This document shows, piece by piece, positions 1 to 8,873 of a stretch of DNA of 64,000 bases. The notes under the pieces are model-generated. The model was not told the origin of the DNA. It did no database searches and saw only the letters and a program-made list of their open reading frames with translations. Positions within the stretch are counted from its first letter, which is position 1, and every line of letters begins with the position of its first letter. The position numbers and the translations under genes are program-made. Source of the stretch: Ruania halotolerans (lineage in GTDB: Bacteria > Actinomycetota > Actinomycetes > Actinomycetales > Beutenbergiaceae); assembly GCF_021049285.1 (NCBI RefSeq), contig NZ_CP088017.1:248001-312000 (forward strand), in the 5' to 3' direction.

Positions 1-40
1 CCGGTAAGGGCGGAGCCTGCCGATCAGAAGGAGTGGGCCG

Positions 41-568
41 ATGACTCATCAGGGATCCAGAAGGAGCACGGTGTGTGCGATGGCTGCGGCGATCGCGCTG
101 GCCACAGTGGCCGGATGCAGTGTGGACAGTCTTATCGAGGAAGGTGTCGAGCGCGCCGTCGAAGAGGCTGCTGAGGCCGAGGGTGAGAACGTCGATGTGG
201 ATCTTGACTCCGAGGACGGTGGCTTCGTGGTGGAGAGCGACGAAGGCTCCTTCTCGGTCGGAGGTGATCTCCCGGATAGCTTTCCGGGTGAGGACATCCC
301 CTTGATCGACGGCGAGATTCTCAGCGCGTCGGCGATGCAGTCCGACGGGGCGTCGGGATGGGCTGTTCAGATTCAGGCGACGGGTGCGGATGCGTTCGAG
401 CGCGCTCAGCAAGCACTGGAGGGTGCCGGGTTCGGCGAGTCTGGGGAGTCCTTCTCGATGTCCTCCGGGGACCTGGAGATGGTGGGCCTCGACAACGGCC
501 ACTGGCAGGTGCTGCTGGCGTCGATCGAGGGCGAGGGCGTGGTCAGCTACACCGTCAACGAGATGTAG
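41..568 (+). CDS. Small secreted lipoprotein, function unknown
   Basis: A 175-residue protein with a basic N-terminus, a short hydrophobic core and a lipobox-like end (VAGCS near residue 26), so it is probably exported and lipidated on the outer face of the membrane. The mature part begins with an acidic, probably helical Glu-rich stretch and is followed by a compact domain with no motif I recognise. The start is set by AAGGAG seven bases before the ATG. It stands alone, 105 bases ahead of the DeoR gene. No function can be assigned. Confidence 0.75.
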   Translation: MTHQGSRRSTVCAMAAAIALATVAGCSVDSLIEEGVERAVEEAAEAEGENVDVDLDSEDGGFVVESDEGSFSVGGDLPDSFPGEDIPLIDGEILSASAMQSDGASGWAVQIQATGADAFERAQQALEGAGFGESGESFSMSSGDLEMVGLDNGHWQVLLASIEGEGVVSYTVNEM

Positions 569-673
569 GAGGGCTGCCACACTCCGAGCTACGTGTGTCC
601 GTCGGCAGACCCCGGTCCCAGACGAACCGGTAGTCTGAAGGGATGATATTTCCCCGGCGATGGAGGCGATCGA

Positions 674-1495
674 ATGGCTGTATCCCGCGCTGATCGCCCA
701 CTGTCCGTTCGTAGTCGAACTCGAATGGTGCGACAAGAGGAAATAGCCTCCTACGTCCTCACCCACGGTGTCGCGACACCGAACGAACTCACCGAAGTCG
801 TCGGTGCCAGCTTGATGACCATTCACCGAGACCTCGATGAACTCGCGCGACGGGGTTTGATCCGCAAGTTTCACGGCGGAGTTTCAGCAACGCCGTCGTC
901 GGTTTTCGAGAGCAGTTCCGCGTTCCGGATGAAGGTGCAACCCGAGCACAAAGAAGCGCTAGCGGTGGAGGCGATGCAGCGCATCGAGCCAGGAATGTCC
1001 CTGATGCTCGACACCTCGACGACCAACCTGTTTCTCGCCCGCCATATCGCACGTGCCGGTCCCATGCAGTTGACGGTGATCACGAACTATGTGCCGATCC
1101 TGCAGACGCTCCGCGGCTGCGAGGACCTCGATCTGATCATCATCGGTGGTGCCTACAACGCGAACCACGAGTCATTCTTCGGAATGAACGCGGTAGAGAT
1201 GGCCGAATCGCTCCATGTGAATCTCGCCATTCTCAGCACGTCATCCATGACCCCTCGCCTGACGTTTCATCAGGACCAGGACATCGTGACCATGAAGCGC
1301 GCCATGATGGATGCCGCGGATCGGCGACTGCTGTTGATGGACCCCACCAAGATCAAGCACACGGCGTTGCACCAATTGGCGCCGACGAGCGAGTTCGACG
1401 AGCTCGTGATCACCGACCCCGAGGACGCCGAGTTCATCCGATCCGTGGGCGAACACGTGCGCACCACGGTGATCGGTGTCGGCGGGGTCTCCTGA
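674..1495 (+). CDS. DeoR-family transcriptional regulator
   Basis: A 273-residue DeoR/GlpR-type repressor. Residues of about 15-70 form a winged helix-turn-helix (VRQEEIASYVLTHGVATPNE, then a recognition helix with TIHRDLDELARRGL and the FHGG wing). The rest is the sugar-phosphate-sensing DeoRC fold (LDTSTTNLFLA, ITNYVPI, GGAYNANHESFFG). GGAGG sits seven bases before the ATG. It converges on the ugp-like operon (stop codons 21 bases apart), which makes it the obvious candidate regulator for that operon, with a phosphorylated glycerol or sugar as effector; this link is inference from position only. Confidence 0.9.
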   Translation: MAVSRADRPLSVRSRTRMVRQEEIASYVLTHGVATPNELTEVVGASLMTIHRDLDELARRGLIRKFHGGVSATPSSVFESSSAFRMKVQPEHKEALAVEAMQRIEPGMSLMLDTSTTNLFLARHIARAGPMQLTVITNYVPILQTLRGCEDLDLIIIGGAYNANHESFFGMNAVEMAESLHVNLAILSTSSMTPRLTFHQDQDIVTMKRAMMDAADRRLLLMDPTKIKHTALHQLAPTSEFDELVITDPEDAEFIRSVGEHVRTTVIGVGGVS

Positions 1496-1516
1496 CCGCC
1501 GGAGCCGGTACCAGGG

Positions 1517-2620
1517 TCAGCGACCTGTGCTGCTCCGGTAGAAGATCGTGCAGAGCCGGTCTGCATCGGGGCTCTCGTGCGCGCTCGTTGCGAACCCTGA
1601 GTACAGCCGTGCTGTGGCCCGAGACGTGTTACCCGAGCGCCCGGGGGGCGTGAGTGCCACGGCCAGTCCTTCCGGCTCGCGGCGGTGAAGGTCGAGACCG
1701 GAATGCTCGTCGGTGTGTGCGTCGACCTCACCGGTGCTCCACCGGAGCCGGGTCAACGCCGCATCGCCCATGCCCTCCGGTGGTGGCGGGTTCCCGGCAC
1801 CATACTTGGTGCCTACCATCATGTAGAGGTGGTCGCCGAGGCTCGCGTACCCCTGGAAGACGCCGCTGACCTCGGCGGGTGTCCCGACGTCGAACACCGG
1901 CTCGTAGGTCGGCCGTTCCTGCTTGATGTGGGCCAGGTCGAACAGGGCGTACCGGAACTCTGCGTCACGGTAGTAGCGCATCACCAGGCGCTCGTTGGCC
2001 GGGTCGATGTTGCAGGTGGTCTGGGTGGCGCCGGCGATCAGTTCGCGGCGGTACAGGTCGGCATCCCGCTCGGCGTCGAGGACCGCACCGTCAGTGAAGG
2101 GGAAACGGGTCAGCCGGGAGCCGCGGCCATCCCCCGCGGCGTTCGGGAGGGTGTCGATCTCGGTCCAGAGGAAGACCTGATCACCGTCGCGCTCCAGCCC
2201 CATGGACACGCCGTGGCCGAAATGCTTGAGGTACATGTGCCCGAGGCGGTTGCCGGACAAGTCGAGCTTCGTCAGGGCGAGATCGCCCCGTTCGGTGCGG
2301 CGTGCGTAGGCTTCGTCACCTGGTTCGTCGCCCGGCAGCGGTGTGTTCGCCTGCACGATTTGAAGCACGTAGACGTGACCGGCGCGGGGGTCGACCGCGA
2401 AGGACTGCATCACAGTGCGTACGCAGGTGAGATATCTGTGGGTGAACAGCGCAGTTGCCGGTGCGGAGAGATCGATCGCGCCATCTGCTGGATCGGGGTG
2501 TGGCGGCCCGGCGGCGGCAGCCATCGACGGCGCCCCACCAAGTCCCGCCATGGCCAGCGAGGTCACGCCTCCGGCCCGTAGGAACTGCCTGCGGTTCATC
2601 CCTGTTGAACGGTGTGTCAT
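1517..2620 (-). CDS. Tat-exported TagC-like beta-propeller protein
   Basis: A 367-residue protein with a twin-arginine signal (MNRRQFLRAGGVTSLAMAG) and a body that resembles the P68 receptor-binding/TagC-like propeller family (repeated strands, many Gly/Asp turns, motifs such as RYLTCVRTVMQSFAVD and HGVSMGLERDGD). Proteins of this family are annotated as teichoic acid biosynthesis protein C or occur in phage receptor-binding proteins; the chemistry is not established. An in-frame ATG 18 codons further upstream is rejected because AGGAGG lies six bases before the start used here. It is the last gene of the operon, 31 bases after the phosphodiesterase, so a role in binding wall polymer or glycerophosphodiester outside the cell is plausible but inferred. 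Confidence 0.7.
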   Translation of the reverse strand: MTHRSTGMNRRQFLRAGGVTSLAMAGLGGAPSMAAAAGPPHPDPADGAIDLSAPATALFTHRYLTCVRTVMQSFAVDPRAGHVYVLQIVQANTPLPGDEPGDEAYARRTERGDLALTKLDLSGNRLGHMYLKHFGHGVSMGLERDGDQVFLWTEIDTLPNAAGDGRGSRLTRFPFTDGAVLDAERDADLYRRELIAGATQTTCNIDPANERLVMRYYRDAEFRYALFDLAHIKQERPTYEPVFDVGTPAEVSGVFQGYASLGDHLYMMVGTKYGAGNPPPPEGMGDAALTRLRWSTGEVDAHTDEHSGLDLHRREPEGLAVALTPPGRSGNTSRATARLYSGFATSAHESPDADRLCTIFYRSSTGR

Positions 2621-2651
2621 CTCGATCCTCCTGATGTCGATCTGTCTGGGT

Positions 2652-3383
2652 TCAGGCGCCTCGTTCGCCGGCACCGACGTTGGCTAACCCGTGCGGTGTC
2701 ACCGTGTACCCTGCAGCACTCACGATCCGCGGGTCATCGGTGGTGAAGCCGTCCGCCCCGATGTCGACGGTGCGGCGAACCTGATCCGGCTCGGTGATCG
2801 GCCACAGGTCTACGCGGAATCCACGTGTGTGTGCCGTCTCGATGAACTCCTCGGTGACCGCCTCGTATCCGACGAGGACGCGCCGAGCGCCGAGGCTGGC
2901 TGCCTCATCCAGCACGCCGGTTGTCGATTCCTTGCTGATGAGGCCCACGGTGGCCTCCGGGAGCCCGGCCGCCATCCTGCGCACCGAGTCCCGGTCGAAG
3001 GAGGTCGGACCAAGGCGATGCACGTCAGCAGGACGTGCGCGGAGGAGGTCCAACAGAGGGTCGATGACTCTTGGGTCCTTGATCTCGATCTGCAAGGAGA
3101 TTGAGGTGGCATCCAGCAGCTCGATGAATGTCGGGATCTTCTCGCCGTTTCCCGCGTCGAGCTCGCGCAACTGGGCGAGGGTGAGCTCGTTGACCTTGCC
3201 GTGACCGTCTGTCGTTCGATCGACGGTCTCGTCGTGCATGATCACGATCTCGCCGTCCTTGCTCAGTCGCAGGTCGATCTCCAGCTCGTGGGTACCCACC
3301 TCGATGGCGGCGGCCATGGCGGCGAGGGTGTTCTCGGGGGCGAGTGCGGCGGCGCCGCGGTGGCCCACGATGAAACAAGGCAC
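2652..3383 (-). CDS. Glycerophosphodiester phosphodiesterase (UgpQ-like)
   Basis: A 243-residue GDPD-family TIM barrel that hydrolyses glycerophosphodiesters to glycerol 3-phosphate and an alcohol. The family signature is intact: GHRGAAALAPENTLAA near the N-terminus, then ELEIDLRLSKDG and IVIMHDETVDRTTDG, which hold the metal and catalytic residues (HR, ExD, H). There is no signal peptide, so it acts in the cytoplasm on imported substrate, as UgpQ does in Escherichia coli. The start is a GTG with GGAG seven bases upstream; the longer ATG-type reading would put a non-conserved tail ahead of the catalytic HRG. It follows the binding protein by 41 bases in the same direction. Confidence 0.9.
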   Translation of the reverse strand: MPCFIVGHRGAAALAPENTLAAMAAAIEVGTHELEIDLRLSKDGEIVIMHDETVDRTTDGHGKVNELTLAQLRELDAGNGEKIPTFIELLDATSISLQIEIKDPRVIDPLLDLLRARPADVHRLGPTSFDRDSVRRMAAGLPEATVGLISKESTTGVLDEAASLGARRVLVGYEAVTEEFIETAHTRGFRVDLWPITEPDQVRRTVDIGADGFTTDDPRIVSAAGYTVTPHGLANVGAGERGA

Positions 3384-3424
3384 AGGGGTTCTCCTCAGGT
3401 TGTTCGAACGACTTGGGTTCTGGT

Positions 3425-4783
3425 TCACCCGAACCACTGCTCGTAGTCGTCCTGGACAGATTCAGCACCGTCGCGCAGCTGGGCGGCGACGTTGTCGAAG
3501 GTGGCACGAACATCTGTGCTCCCGTTGGAGAAGATCTCCTGGACGCCACTGATGATCGTCGCCGTCGAGTCGGTCACCATCTGCCGCACAGCGTCGGTGG
3601 GTTGGGAGATCTCGAGCTGCTCGGCTGCCGCGTTGAAGTTGGGGTCTGCGGCGAGGACCTCGGCCAGCTCCGGTTCGTCCCGGGCTGCTGCGACCACGGG
3701 GAGGTACCCGGTGCCCAGTGTCCAAGCCGCCGAACTGGCCGGGCTGCCGAGGTACTTGAGCACCTCGAACGCCGCTTCCTTGCGTTCGGCGGGCACGTTC
3801 TTGAACATCGAGAAGCCGTTTCCTCCGGTGGGTACCCCGTGGGTGGACTCCTGCGGAAGGAACGCCGCTCCGACCTCGAAGTCAGCCTCTTCGTAGATGC
3901 CCCGCAACGAACCGGTCGAACCGACGGTCGTGGCGACGACGCCGGCACCGAAGTCGGTGTTGGGGCTCTGCGCCAGATACCCGAAGTTGTCGTCGTGGAT
4001 GAAACGCTGTGCCCACTCACCGGCCTCGACTGCTTCAGCGCCATCGATGTGGATCTCCAGCCCGTCCGAGATCCGGCCACCGAACTGCCAGATCATCGCC
4101 ATGAACGGCCAGTCGTCGCCCGAGGAGAAGGCGTGGGCGGGCAACGCCTGGCCAGAGACCTGGAGCTGGTTCAACTCGGCTGCCCACTCGCGCAGCTCGG
4201 TCCACGTCTGCGGTCCCCGATCGGGGAGGCCCACCTCGGTGAAGTAGTCCTTGTTGTAGTAGAACAGCGGGGTGCTTCGCCCGAAGGAGATCCAGTACGT
4301 CGAACCCGAGGCGCTTCCTTCGTCGAATACCTGCCCGACGTAGGAATCGCTGTTGTAGTCGGCGGTGAAGTAGTCGTCCATCGGCTCAAGCACGTCGTTC
4401 AGCAGGAACCGCGGCCACCAGGTGTCCGCGAACATCGCGACGTCAGGGACGCTGCCAGCTTGCAGGGCGGCCGTGACCTTGGGGCCAGACTCCTCATAGC
4501 CGCCCTGGTACTGCACCTCCGCATAGATGTCGGTCTGCGACTCGTTGAAGCCGTCGATCAGCTCCTGGAGCTGCTCGCCATTCGTGCCGCCGGTGGCGCT
4601 CCAGAGCACCACGTTCATCTCCCGGTCGCGGTACTGCGAGGGCGCGCTGAAGTCGACCTGGCCGAGTTCGCCCTCCCCCGAGCTGATGTCGCCTGCGCAG
4701 GACGCCAGCAACGGTGCGCTCAGCCCGGCGGCGCCGAGCCCGAGGAAGGTGCGGCGGTTCGGCGTGAATCGTTCGATGGTCAT
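3425..4783 (-). CDS. Extracellular solute-binding protein, UgpB-like
   Basis: A 452-residue lipoprotein of the CUT1 binding-protein family. The N-terminus combines a twin-arginine-like segment (NRRTFLGLGAAGLSAPLLAS) with a lipobox ending at Cys-30. The mature chain shows the usual order: VVLWSATGG, then ELIDGFNESQ, YQGGYEES, VPDVAMFAD and a Trp/Phe-rich domain. The YxGxYEE stretch recalls E. coli UgpB, and together with the neighbouring phosphodiesterase suggests glycerophosphodiesters as ligand; other glycerol-containing ligands remain possible. AAGGA precedes the ATG. It is third in the operon after two permeases. Confidence 0.88.
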   Translation of the reverse strand: MTIERFTPNRRTFLGLGAAGLSAPLLASCAGDISSGEGELGQVDFSAPSQYRDREMNVVLWSATGGTNGEQLQELIDGFNESQTDIYAEVQYQGGYEESGPKVTAALQAGSVPDVAMFADTWWPRFLLNDVLEPMDDYFTADYNSDSYVGQVFDEGSASGSTYWISFGRSTPLFYYNKDYFTEVGLPDRGPQTWTELREWAAELNQLQVSGQALPAHAFSSGDDWPFMAMIWQFGGRISDGLEIHIDGAEAVEAGEWAQRFIHDDNFGYLAQSPNTDFGAGVVATTVGSTGSLRGIYEEADFEVGAAFLPQESTHGVPTGGNGFSMFKNVPAERKEAAFEVLKYLGSPASSAAWTLGTGYLPVVAAARDEPELAEVLAADPNFNAAAEQLEISQPTDAVRQMVTDSTATIISGVQEIFSNGSTDVRATFDNVAAQLRDGAESVQDDYEQWFG

Positions 4784-4823
4784 GGGTGAGTCCTTTCTAG
4801 CGGTGAGACGACGGGAGGAGCGG

Positions 4824-5738
4824 TCAGCCTTTGACCGCACCCGACGTCAGGCCACGAGCGATGTGTCGCTGCGTGAAGAGGAAGAGGATGAGCATCGGCA
4901 GCGCAACGATGACGGTGCCGGCCATGATCTCGCCCCAGTCGTTGTAGCCCTCTTGTGAACGGAGGTAGAGCAACCCGATCGGGAGGGTGCGCATCTCGAC
5001 TGTGTTGGTCACGATGAGGGGCCAGATGAAGTCGTTCCACATATCGACGACGGCGATCACTGCCACCGTGACGAGCATCGGTTTGCACATGGGAAGAATG
5101 ATCTGGAAGAGGATGCGCAGGTGCCCAGCCCCGTCGGCCTTGGCGGCCTCGGTGATTTCCGTCGGTAGCGTCAGCATGTACTGCCGGAGCAAAAACATCC
5201 CGAAGACTGATCCGGCGCTGGGAAGGATGAGCCCCATGTAGGTGTTGATCCACCCCAAGTTGGCGACGGTGATGTAGTTGACGATCAAGGTCACGTTGTT
5301 CGGAACCATGAGAGAACCGAGCATCACGAGGAAGAGCACATTCTTGAACGGGAAGCGCAGAAACGTGAACGCGTACGCGGTGAATGTCGCGTTGATGAGC
5401 TTGATGGTGGCCCCGGCGGTGGTCACGATCAGGGAGTTGACGAGGAAGTTGCCGAAGGGTGCCGCATCCCATGCGTCCCCGAAGTTCTGAAAAACGGGCG
5501 GTTCGGGGAACCATTGTGGTGGGAACTGGTAAATCTCGGAGTTCTCCTTGAGTGCTGAGGAGAACAGCCAGTACACCGGCACCAGGAACGTCAGTGCGGC
5601 AACGATCAGTGCGATGTACAGGAGCGTGCGGCGCAACCTGCTGTCCGACATCGGTCGGCGCGAGCTGCTCTGCCGGTCTGGGGCGCTTGTCACGTCGTGG
5701 CGGCCTTTCTCGGACGCGCGCGTCTCGGTCGTGGTCAC
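4824..5738 (-). CDS. Carbohydrate ABC transporter permease, MalG/UgpE type
   Basis: A 304-residue inner-membrane permease with six predicted helices. The cytoplasmic EAA loop that contacts the ATPase is clear (EITEAAKADGAGHLRILF), and the C-terminus ends in GLTSGAVKG as in MalG relatives. The GTG start overlaps the stop of the upstream permease by four bases (GTGA), which indicates translational coupling. An open frame running far upstream in this register is only a shadow of the partner permease. There is no ATPase gene here, so a shared MsiK/UgpC-like ATPase elsewhere is expected. Confidence 0.9.
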   Translation of the reverse strand: MTTTETRASEKGRHDVTSAPDRQSSSRRPMSDSRLRRTLLYIALIVAALTFLVPVYWLFSSALKENSEIYQFPPQWFPEPPVFQNFGDAWDAAPFGNFLVNSLIVTTAGATIKLINATFTAYAFTFLRFPFKNVLFLVMLGSLMVPNNVTLIVNYITVANLGWINTYMGLILPSAGSVFGMFLLRQYMLTLPTEITEAAKADGAGHLRILFQIILPMCKPMLVTVAVIAVVDMWNDFIWPLIVTNTVEMRTLPIGLLYLRSQEGYNDWGEIMAGTVIVALPMLILFLFTQRHIARGLTSGAVKG

Positions 5739-6676
5739 TGGTAATGCACCTTGCGCTGGGAGTACATGTTCTGGACGACCGTGATCACCAGGAGGATGGC
5801 GAACAAGATCATCGCCGACGCCGCAGCCCCTCCGGCGTCGGAGGCCTTGAAGGCTCGTTCGTACACGTACCAGGACAGGGTCGTGGTGGAGATACCTGGG
5901 CCGCCACCGGTCAGCACGGCGATGAGGTCGTATGCCTGAAAGGTGCCGATCGTGGTGATTACCGAGACGAAGAACGTCACCGGCGACAGGAGCGGCAGAG
6001 TGATCCTGCGAAAGATCGTCCATCGCCCCGCGCCGTCGATCCTGGCGGCCTCGTCGTACTCCTCCGGCAACCCCTGGAGGCCGGCGAGATAGACGATGGC
6101 GACGAAGCCCACTCCCTTCCACAGGTAGGCGATGATCAAGGCGGGCATCGCCCATTCGGCGTCGGTGACCCACCGAGGTGAGGTCGCCCCGAGTCCGGAG
6201 AAGACGAATCGGGAGAGCCCGTAGTTCGGGTCGAAGATGAACAGCCACAGGGTGGCGACTGCGGCACCGCTGATGACGTACGGCGCGAAGGCCGCGGTGC
6301 GGACCACGCCGCGCAACCGGAGCTTCTGGTTCAGCAGCAGTGCCAGGAGTAGTCCGAGGACGACGCTGCCGATGATCACGAAGACGGCGAAGTAGGCCGT
6401 GTTGGACAGCACCTGGTGAAACGCGCTGCTCGTGAACAGGTCGACGTAGTTGTCCAGCCCCACCCATTCTGGGGCGCCGGAGATCATGTTCCAGTCCGTC
6501 AACGACAGGTAGGCGTTGTACAGCACGGGCCAGTACTCGAACGTGGCGACCAAAGTGATGTTCGGGAGGAGGAGGAGGGCGAACAACGCGTACTCACGGC
6601 GGTTTCGCCGTCGCCGTCCTCGACGGCGCTCGCGCGAGTGGTATGCCGCCGGCTGGGGTGCCGATCGGTGCGACAT
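5735..6676 (-). CDS. Sugar ABC transporter permease, MalF/UgpA type
   Basis: A 313-residue permease that opens the ugp-like operon. After a very basic N-terminal tail (RERRRGRRRRNRR) come six membrane helices and the EAA motif (EEYDEAARIDGAGRW). The ATG chosen has AGGAC just upstream; a longer open frame to about 7117 crosses the promoter region and has no membrane-protein character, so it is rejected. It pairs with the MalG-type permease directly downstream and lies 312 bases from the divergent mgtC. Confidence 0.9.
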   Translation of the reverse strand: MSHRSAPQPAAYHSRERRRGRRRRNRREYALFALLLLPNITLVATFEYWPVLYNAYLSLTDWNMISGAPEWVGLDNYVDLFTSSAFHQVLSNTAYFAVFVIIGSVVLGLLLALLLNQKLRLRGVVRTAAFAPYVISGAAVATLWLFIFDPNYGLSRFVFSGLGATSPRWVTDAEWAMPALIIAYLWKGVGFVAIVYLAGLQGLPEEYDEAARIDGAGRWTIFRRITLPLLSPVTFFVSVITTIGTFQAYDLIAVLTGGGPGISTTTLSWYVYERAFKASDAGGAAASAMILFAILLVITVVQNMYSQRKVHYQ

Positions 6677-6988
6677 CACGTCCTGGGGAGCCAACGACCA
6701 TCTCCTCCTCGTCAGATCGAGATGCCTGCGCTGGCATCTCCACGGTGAGCGTATACCGATCAAGTGAGAGATGACAAGATAATTATCACAGTCGATGATC
6801 GCGGTGCCTCGCGCGATCCTGTCGCCCCAGTTCCGTGCGTATCGCCCAGGTTGGTGCGGTTCCTGCTCTATCGGGCGCAGCTTCGACCCGCCACTCCGGT
6901 AGTGTGGGCGGCAGAAGTGAAGGTGCTTCCGTGCACGGTTGGTGAGAAGATTTAACCAAACGGCGCAGTTGATGACACTGGAGGAACT
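6677..6988. other. Divergent intergenic region between ugp-like operon and mgtC
   Basis: This 312-base gap has no convincing gene. Its left half holds the leftward promoter and palindrome described separately. Its right half is the leader of mgtC and contains an imperfect inverted repeat, GGTTGGT (6937-6943) facing ACCAAAC (6955-6961), close to the mgtC ribosome-binding site. I see no recognisable riboswitch in it. Confidence 0.45.
6750..6787 (-). promoter_or_regulatory. Candidate promoter and palindrome for the ugp-like operon
   Basis: On the minus strand TTGTCA (6772-6777) and TATACG (6750-6755) are 16 bases apart and about 75 bases from the first permease start. The perfect 10-bp palindrome GATAATTATC (6778-6787) touches the -35 box and is strikingly AT-rich for this genome. 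It is a candidate operator or activator site, possibly for the DeoR protein at 674-1495. This is a by-eye prediction. Confidence 0.4.
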
Positions 6989-7699
6989 GTGGACATCGTC
7001 TGGTTCAGTGAGACGACCCTGACCGAGCTCACCTTGCTGGGCCTGGCCTTCGTCCTGTCGGCGGCGATCGGCCTGGAACGTCAGCGCAGGCTGAAGAGCG
7101 CTGGACTGCGCACGCACACCCTGGTCGGGGTCGGTACTGCGGTATTCACTCTGGTCTCCGCCTACGGCTTCCAGGGGCTGACCGGTCCCGATGCGATCGT
7201 TGACCCCTCGCGTATCGCTGCCCAGATCGTCTCGGGAATCGGGTTCCTGGGGGCGGGGGTGATCTTCGTGCGTCAGAACATCGTCTCCGGGCTGACCACG
7301 GCGGCCTCGATCTGGGTGACTGCCTCAATCGGGATGGCCTGCGGAGCCGGCGCGCCGGCACTGGCGATCGTGGCGACGGTCCTCTACATGATCGCGGTGT
7401 GGGGACTGGGCAAACTCGGTCGAAGGCTGCGTGCTCGGGCACTCGACACCACCGTGCTGATTCGGTACCGCGAGGGGTTCGGTGCCCTCCGGAGGACACT
7501 GGCGCTCGCCGCTGAGTACGGGTTCGAAGCGCTTGTCGCCGAGAGTCGCAACACCTCCAAGGCAGGAAAGCCGGTGCGGGTGCAGGCCACGATCGAGCTG
7601 CGCTCGCAGAACAATGCCGACGTCGCCCCGTTTCTGTCCGCGGCAGCCGATGTCACCGGGGTGCGGTCGGTGGAGTTCGCCGACGTTCACAACGACTGA
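6989..7699 (+). CDS. MgtC/SapB family membrane protein
   Basis: A 236-residue member of the MgtC/SapB family. The first 140 residues are four or five membrane helices with the family hallmarks [31 protein letters not shown] and [12 protein letters not shown]. The C-terminal 90 residues are a soluble ACT-like domain ([19 protein letters not shown]). MgtC proteins are linked to survival at low magnesium and to modulation of the F-type ATPase in pathogens; they are not proven magnesium transporters. The start is a GTG with GGAGGA closely upstream. It is divergent from the ugp-like operon and appears to be a single-gene unit. Confidence 0.9.
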   Translation: MDIVWFSETTLTELTLLGLAFVLSAAIGLERQRRLKSAGLRTHTLVGVGTAVFTLVSAYGFQGLTGPDAIVDPSRIAAQIVSGIGFLGAGVIFVRQNIVSGLTTAASIWVTASIGMACGAGAPALAIVATVLYMIAVWGLGKLGRRLRARALDTTVLIRYREGFGALRRTLALAAEYGFEALVAESRNTSKAGKPVRVQATIELRSQNNADVAPFLSAAADVTGVRSVEFADVHND

Positions 7700-7863
7700 T
7701 CTCACGTGCCCTCCGCTGCTCCTTTCCGGGCGGCTGCACGTATCCGACGGCGTGGAGTGATCTGCCGCCAGATGTGGCAGCAACTCACCCCAGACCGTCA
7801 ATAGTCTCCCGAGACGATCTGGCCGGGCGAAACCTATGATGTGGGGTGAAGGAGGTGTCGCCC

Positions 7864-8334
7864 GTGCGTCGCATGCTTGGTGCCGCTGCTGCCGCCGCCG
7901 CTGCGCTGCTGCTGGCGGGCTGCGGTCCGTCCGGGGACGACCCCTCGCCAGAGCCGGATGTCACCACGGTCGAGCCGGATGAGCCCGCCGAACCCACCGA
8001 TGACCCGGCAGGTGCAGACCCGCAGGAGCACTGGGACGAACGGTTTGCCGACCTCTCCGAGGAGGAGCGGGCCGCCGTCGACGACCTGGCCGAACGGCTC
8101 AGCGTGCGGTACTACGAGATCTACCCCGAACCGCTCGAAGAGGTCGCCTGGCCGGACGGTGCCCTTGGTTGTCCCCAGCCTGGCCAGTCCTACACCCAGG
8201 CAGTGGTCGACGGCTATCGCCTGATCCTTGAGTACCGCGGAGACATCTACGCTTATCACGCGGGCGAGAGCGGTGAGTTGAACTACTGCGCCGAGCCCGC
8301 CGAGCCAGTCGATGATGGTCGGGAGAGCCACTGA
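7864..8334 (+). CDS. Secreted lipoprotein, function unknown
   Basis: A 156-residue lipoprotein. A basic start, an Ala-rich hydrophobic core and a LLLAGC lipobox give way to a Pro/Glu/Asp-rich linker (about residues 22-50). A small C-terminal domain has two cysteines (ALGCPQPG and LNYCAEP) that could form a disulphide. The GTG chosen has AAGGAGG eight bases upstream; the in-frame start six codons earlier overlaps that site. It converges with the small monooxygenase-like gene. No function is assigned. Confidence 0.75.
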   Translation: MRRMLGAAAAAAAALLLAGCGPSGDDPSPEPDVTTVEPDEPAEPTDDPAGADPQEHWDERFADLSEEERAAVDDLAERLSVRYYEIYPEPLEEVAWPDGALGCPQPGQSYTQAVVDGYRLILEYRGDIYAYHAGESGELNYCAEPAEPVDDGRESH

Positions 8335-8386
8335 CGGCGGCCCTGACGTGCCCGACCGGGCCGGTCGCTACTTCTGGCAACTTTCG

Positions 8387-8668
8387 TCAGGCGTTGCCTT
8401 CGACCGTGTAATGGCGTTCGATTCCCGCTGTGGCGCGACCCCACTCACTGGCGGCCACTCGCTCCTGATGTGCGCGGAATGCGGTGGCGTCGCGGAACAG
8501 CTCATCGACGTGCCAGACGTGCGGATCATCACTGCGATGTACCTCGAAGGACAGGCAGCCGGCCTCGGCGCGGGTGAGCGCGACGTGTTCCGGCAGGTAC
8601 CGGAGTACGGTCGCGGCCTGGTCTGCGTCGGTGCAGACGAGCTGCCCGTTGAGGCGTACCTGCGACAT
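8387..8668 (-). CDS. Antibiotic biosynthesis monooxygenase (ABM) domain protein
   Basis: A 93-residue protein with the single ferredoxin-like ABM fold: an N-terminal strand (VRLNGQLVC), a helix over residues 15-30, the EAGCLSFEVHRSDDP core and a DELFRDATAFRAHQ helix ending in a conserved-type His. Proteins of this size are often quinol monooxygenases or uncharacterised dimeric enzymes; which applies here cannot be read from sequence. The start at MSQVRL has GGAG upstream; a further start ten codons upstream is possible. Confidence 0.7.
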   Translation of the reverse strand: MSQVRLNGQLVCTDADQAATVLRYLPEHVALTRAEAGCLSFEVHRSDDPHVWHVDELFRDATAFRAHQERVAASEWGRATAGIERHYTVEGNA

Positions 8669-8873
8669 GACTCTCCGATCCACGGCTACGAGCTTCACTT
8701 CGTCAGAGCACGGTATCGGTCATCGATGGCGTGACGGCGACGAGGGCGTGTGGCTCCGTCGCAACGGCCGTCACTCTCACCCGACGTGAGCGTGCTCATG
8801 GTGCGGAATGTCTCATCTGTGCGGTCGGTCGATCCCTGACGCGCCGGTAGAGTTGAGGCCGGAGGGTGCCAAA

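Noticed and set aside
3413-4789. A 458-codon plus-strand frame
   Set aside because: Antisense to the UgpB-like binding protein, whose signal peptide, lipobox and fold are clear.
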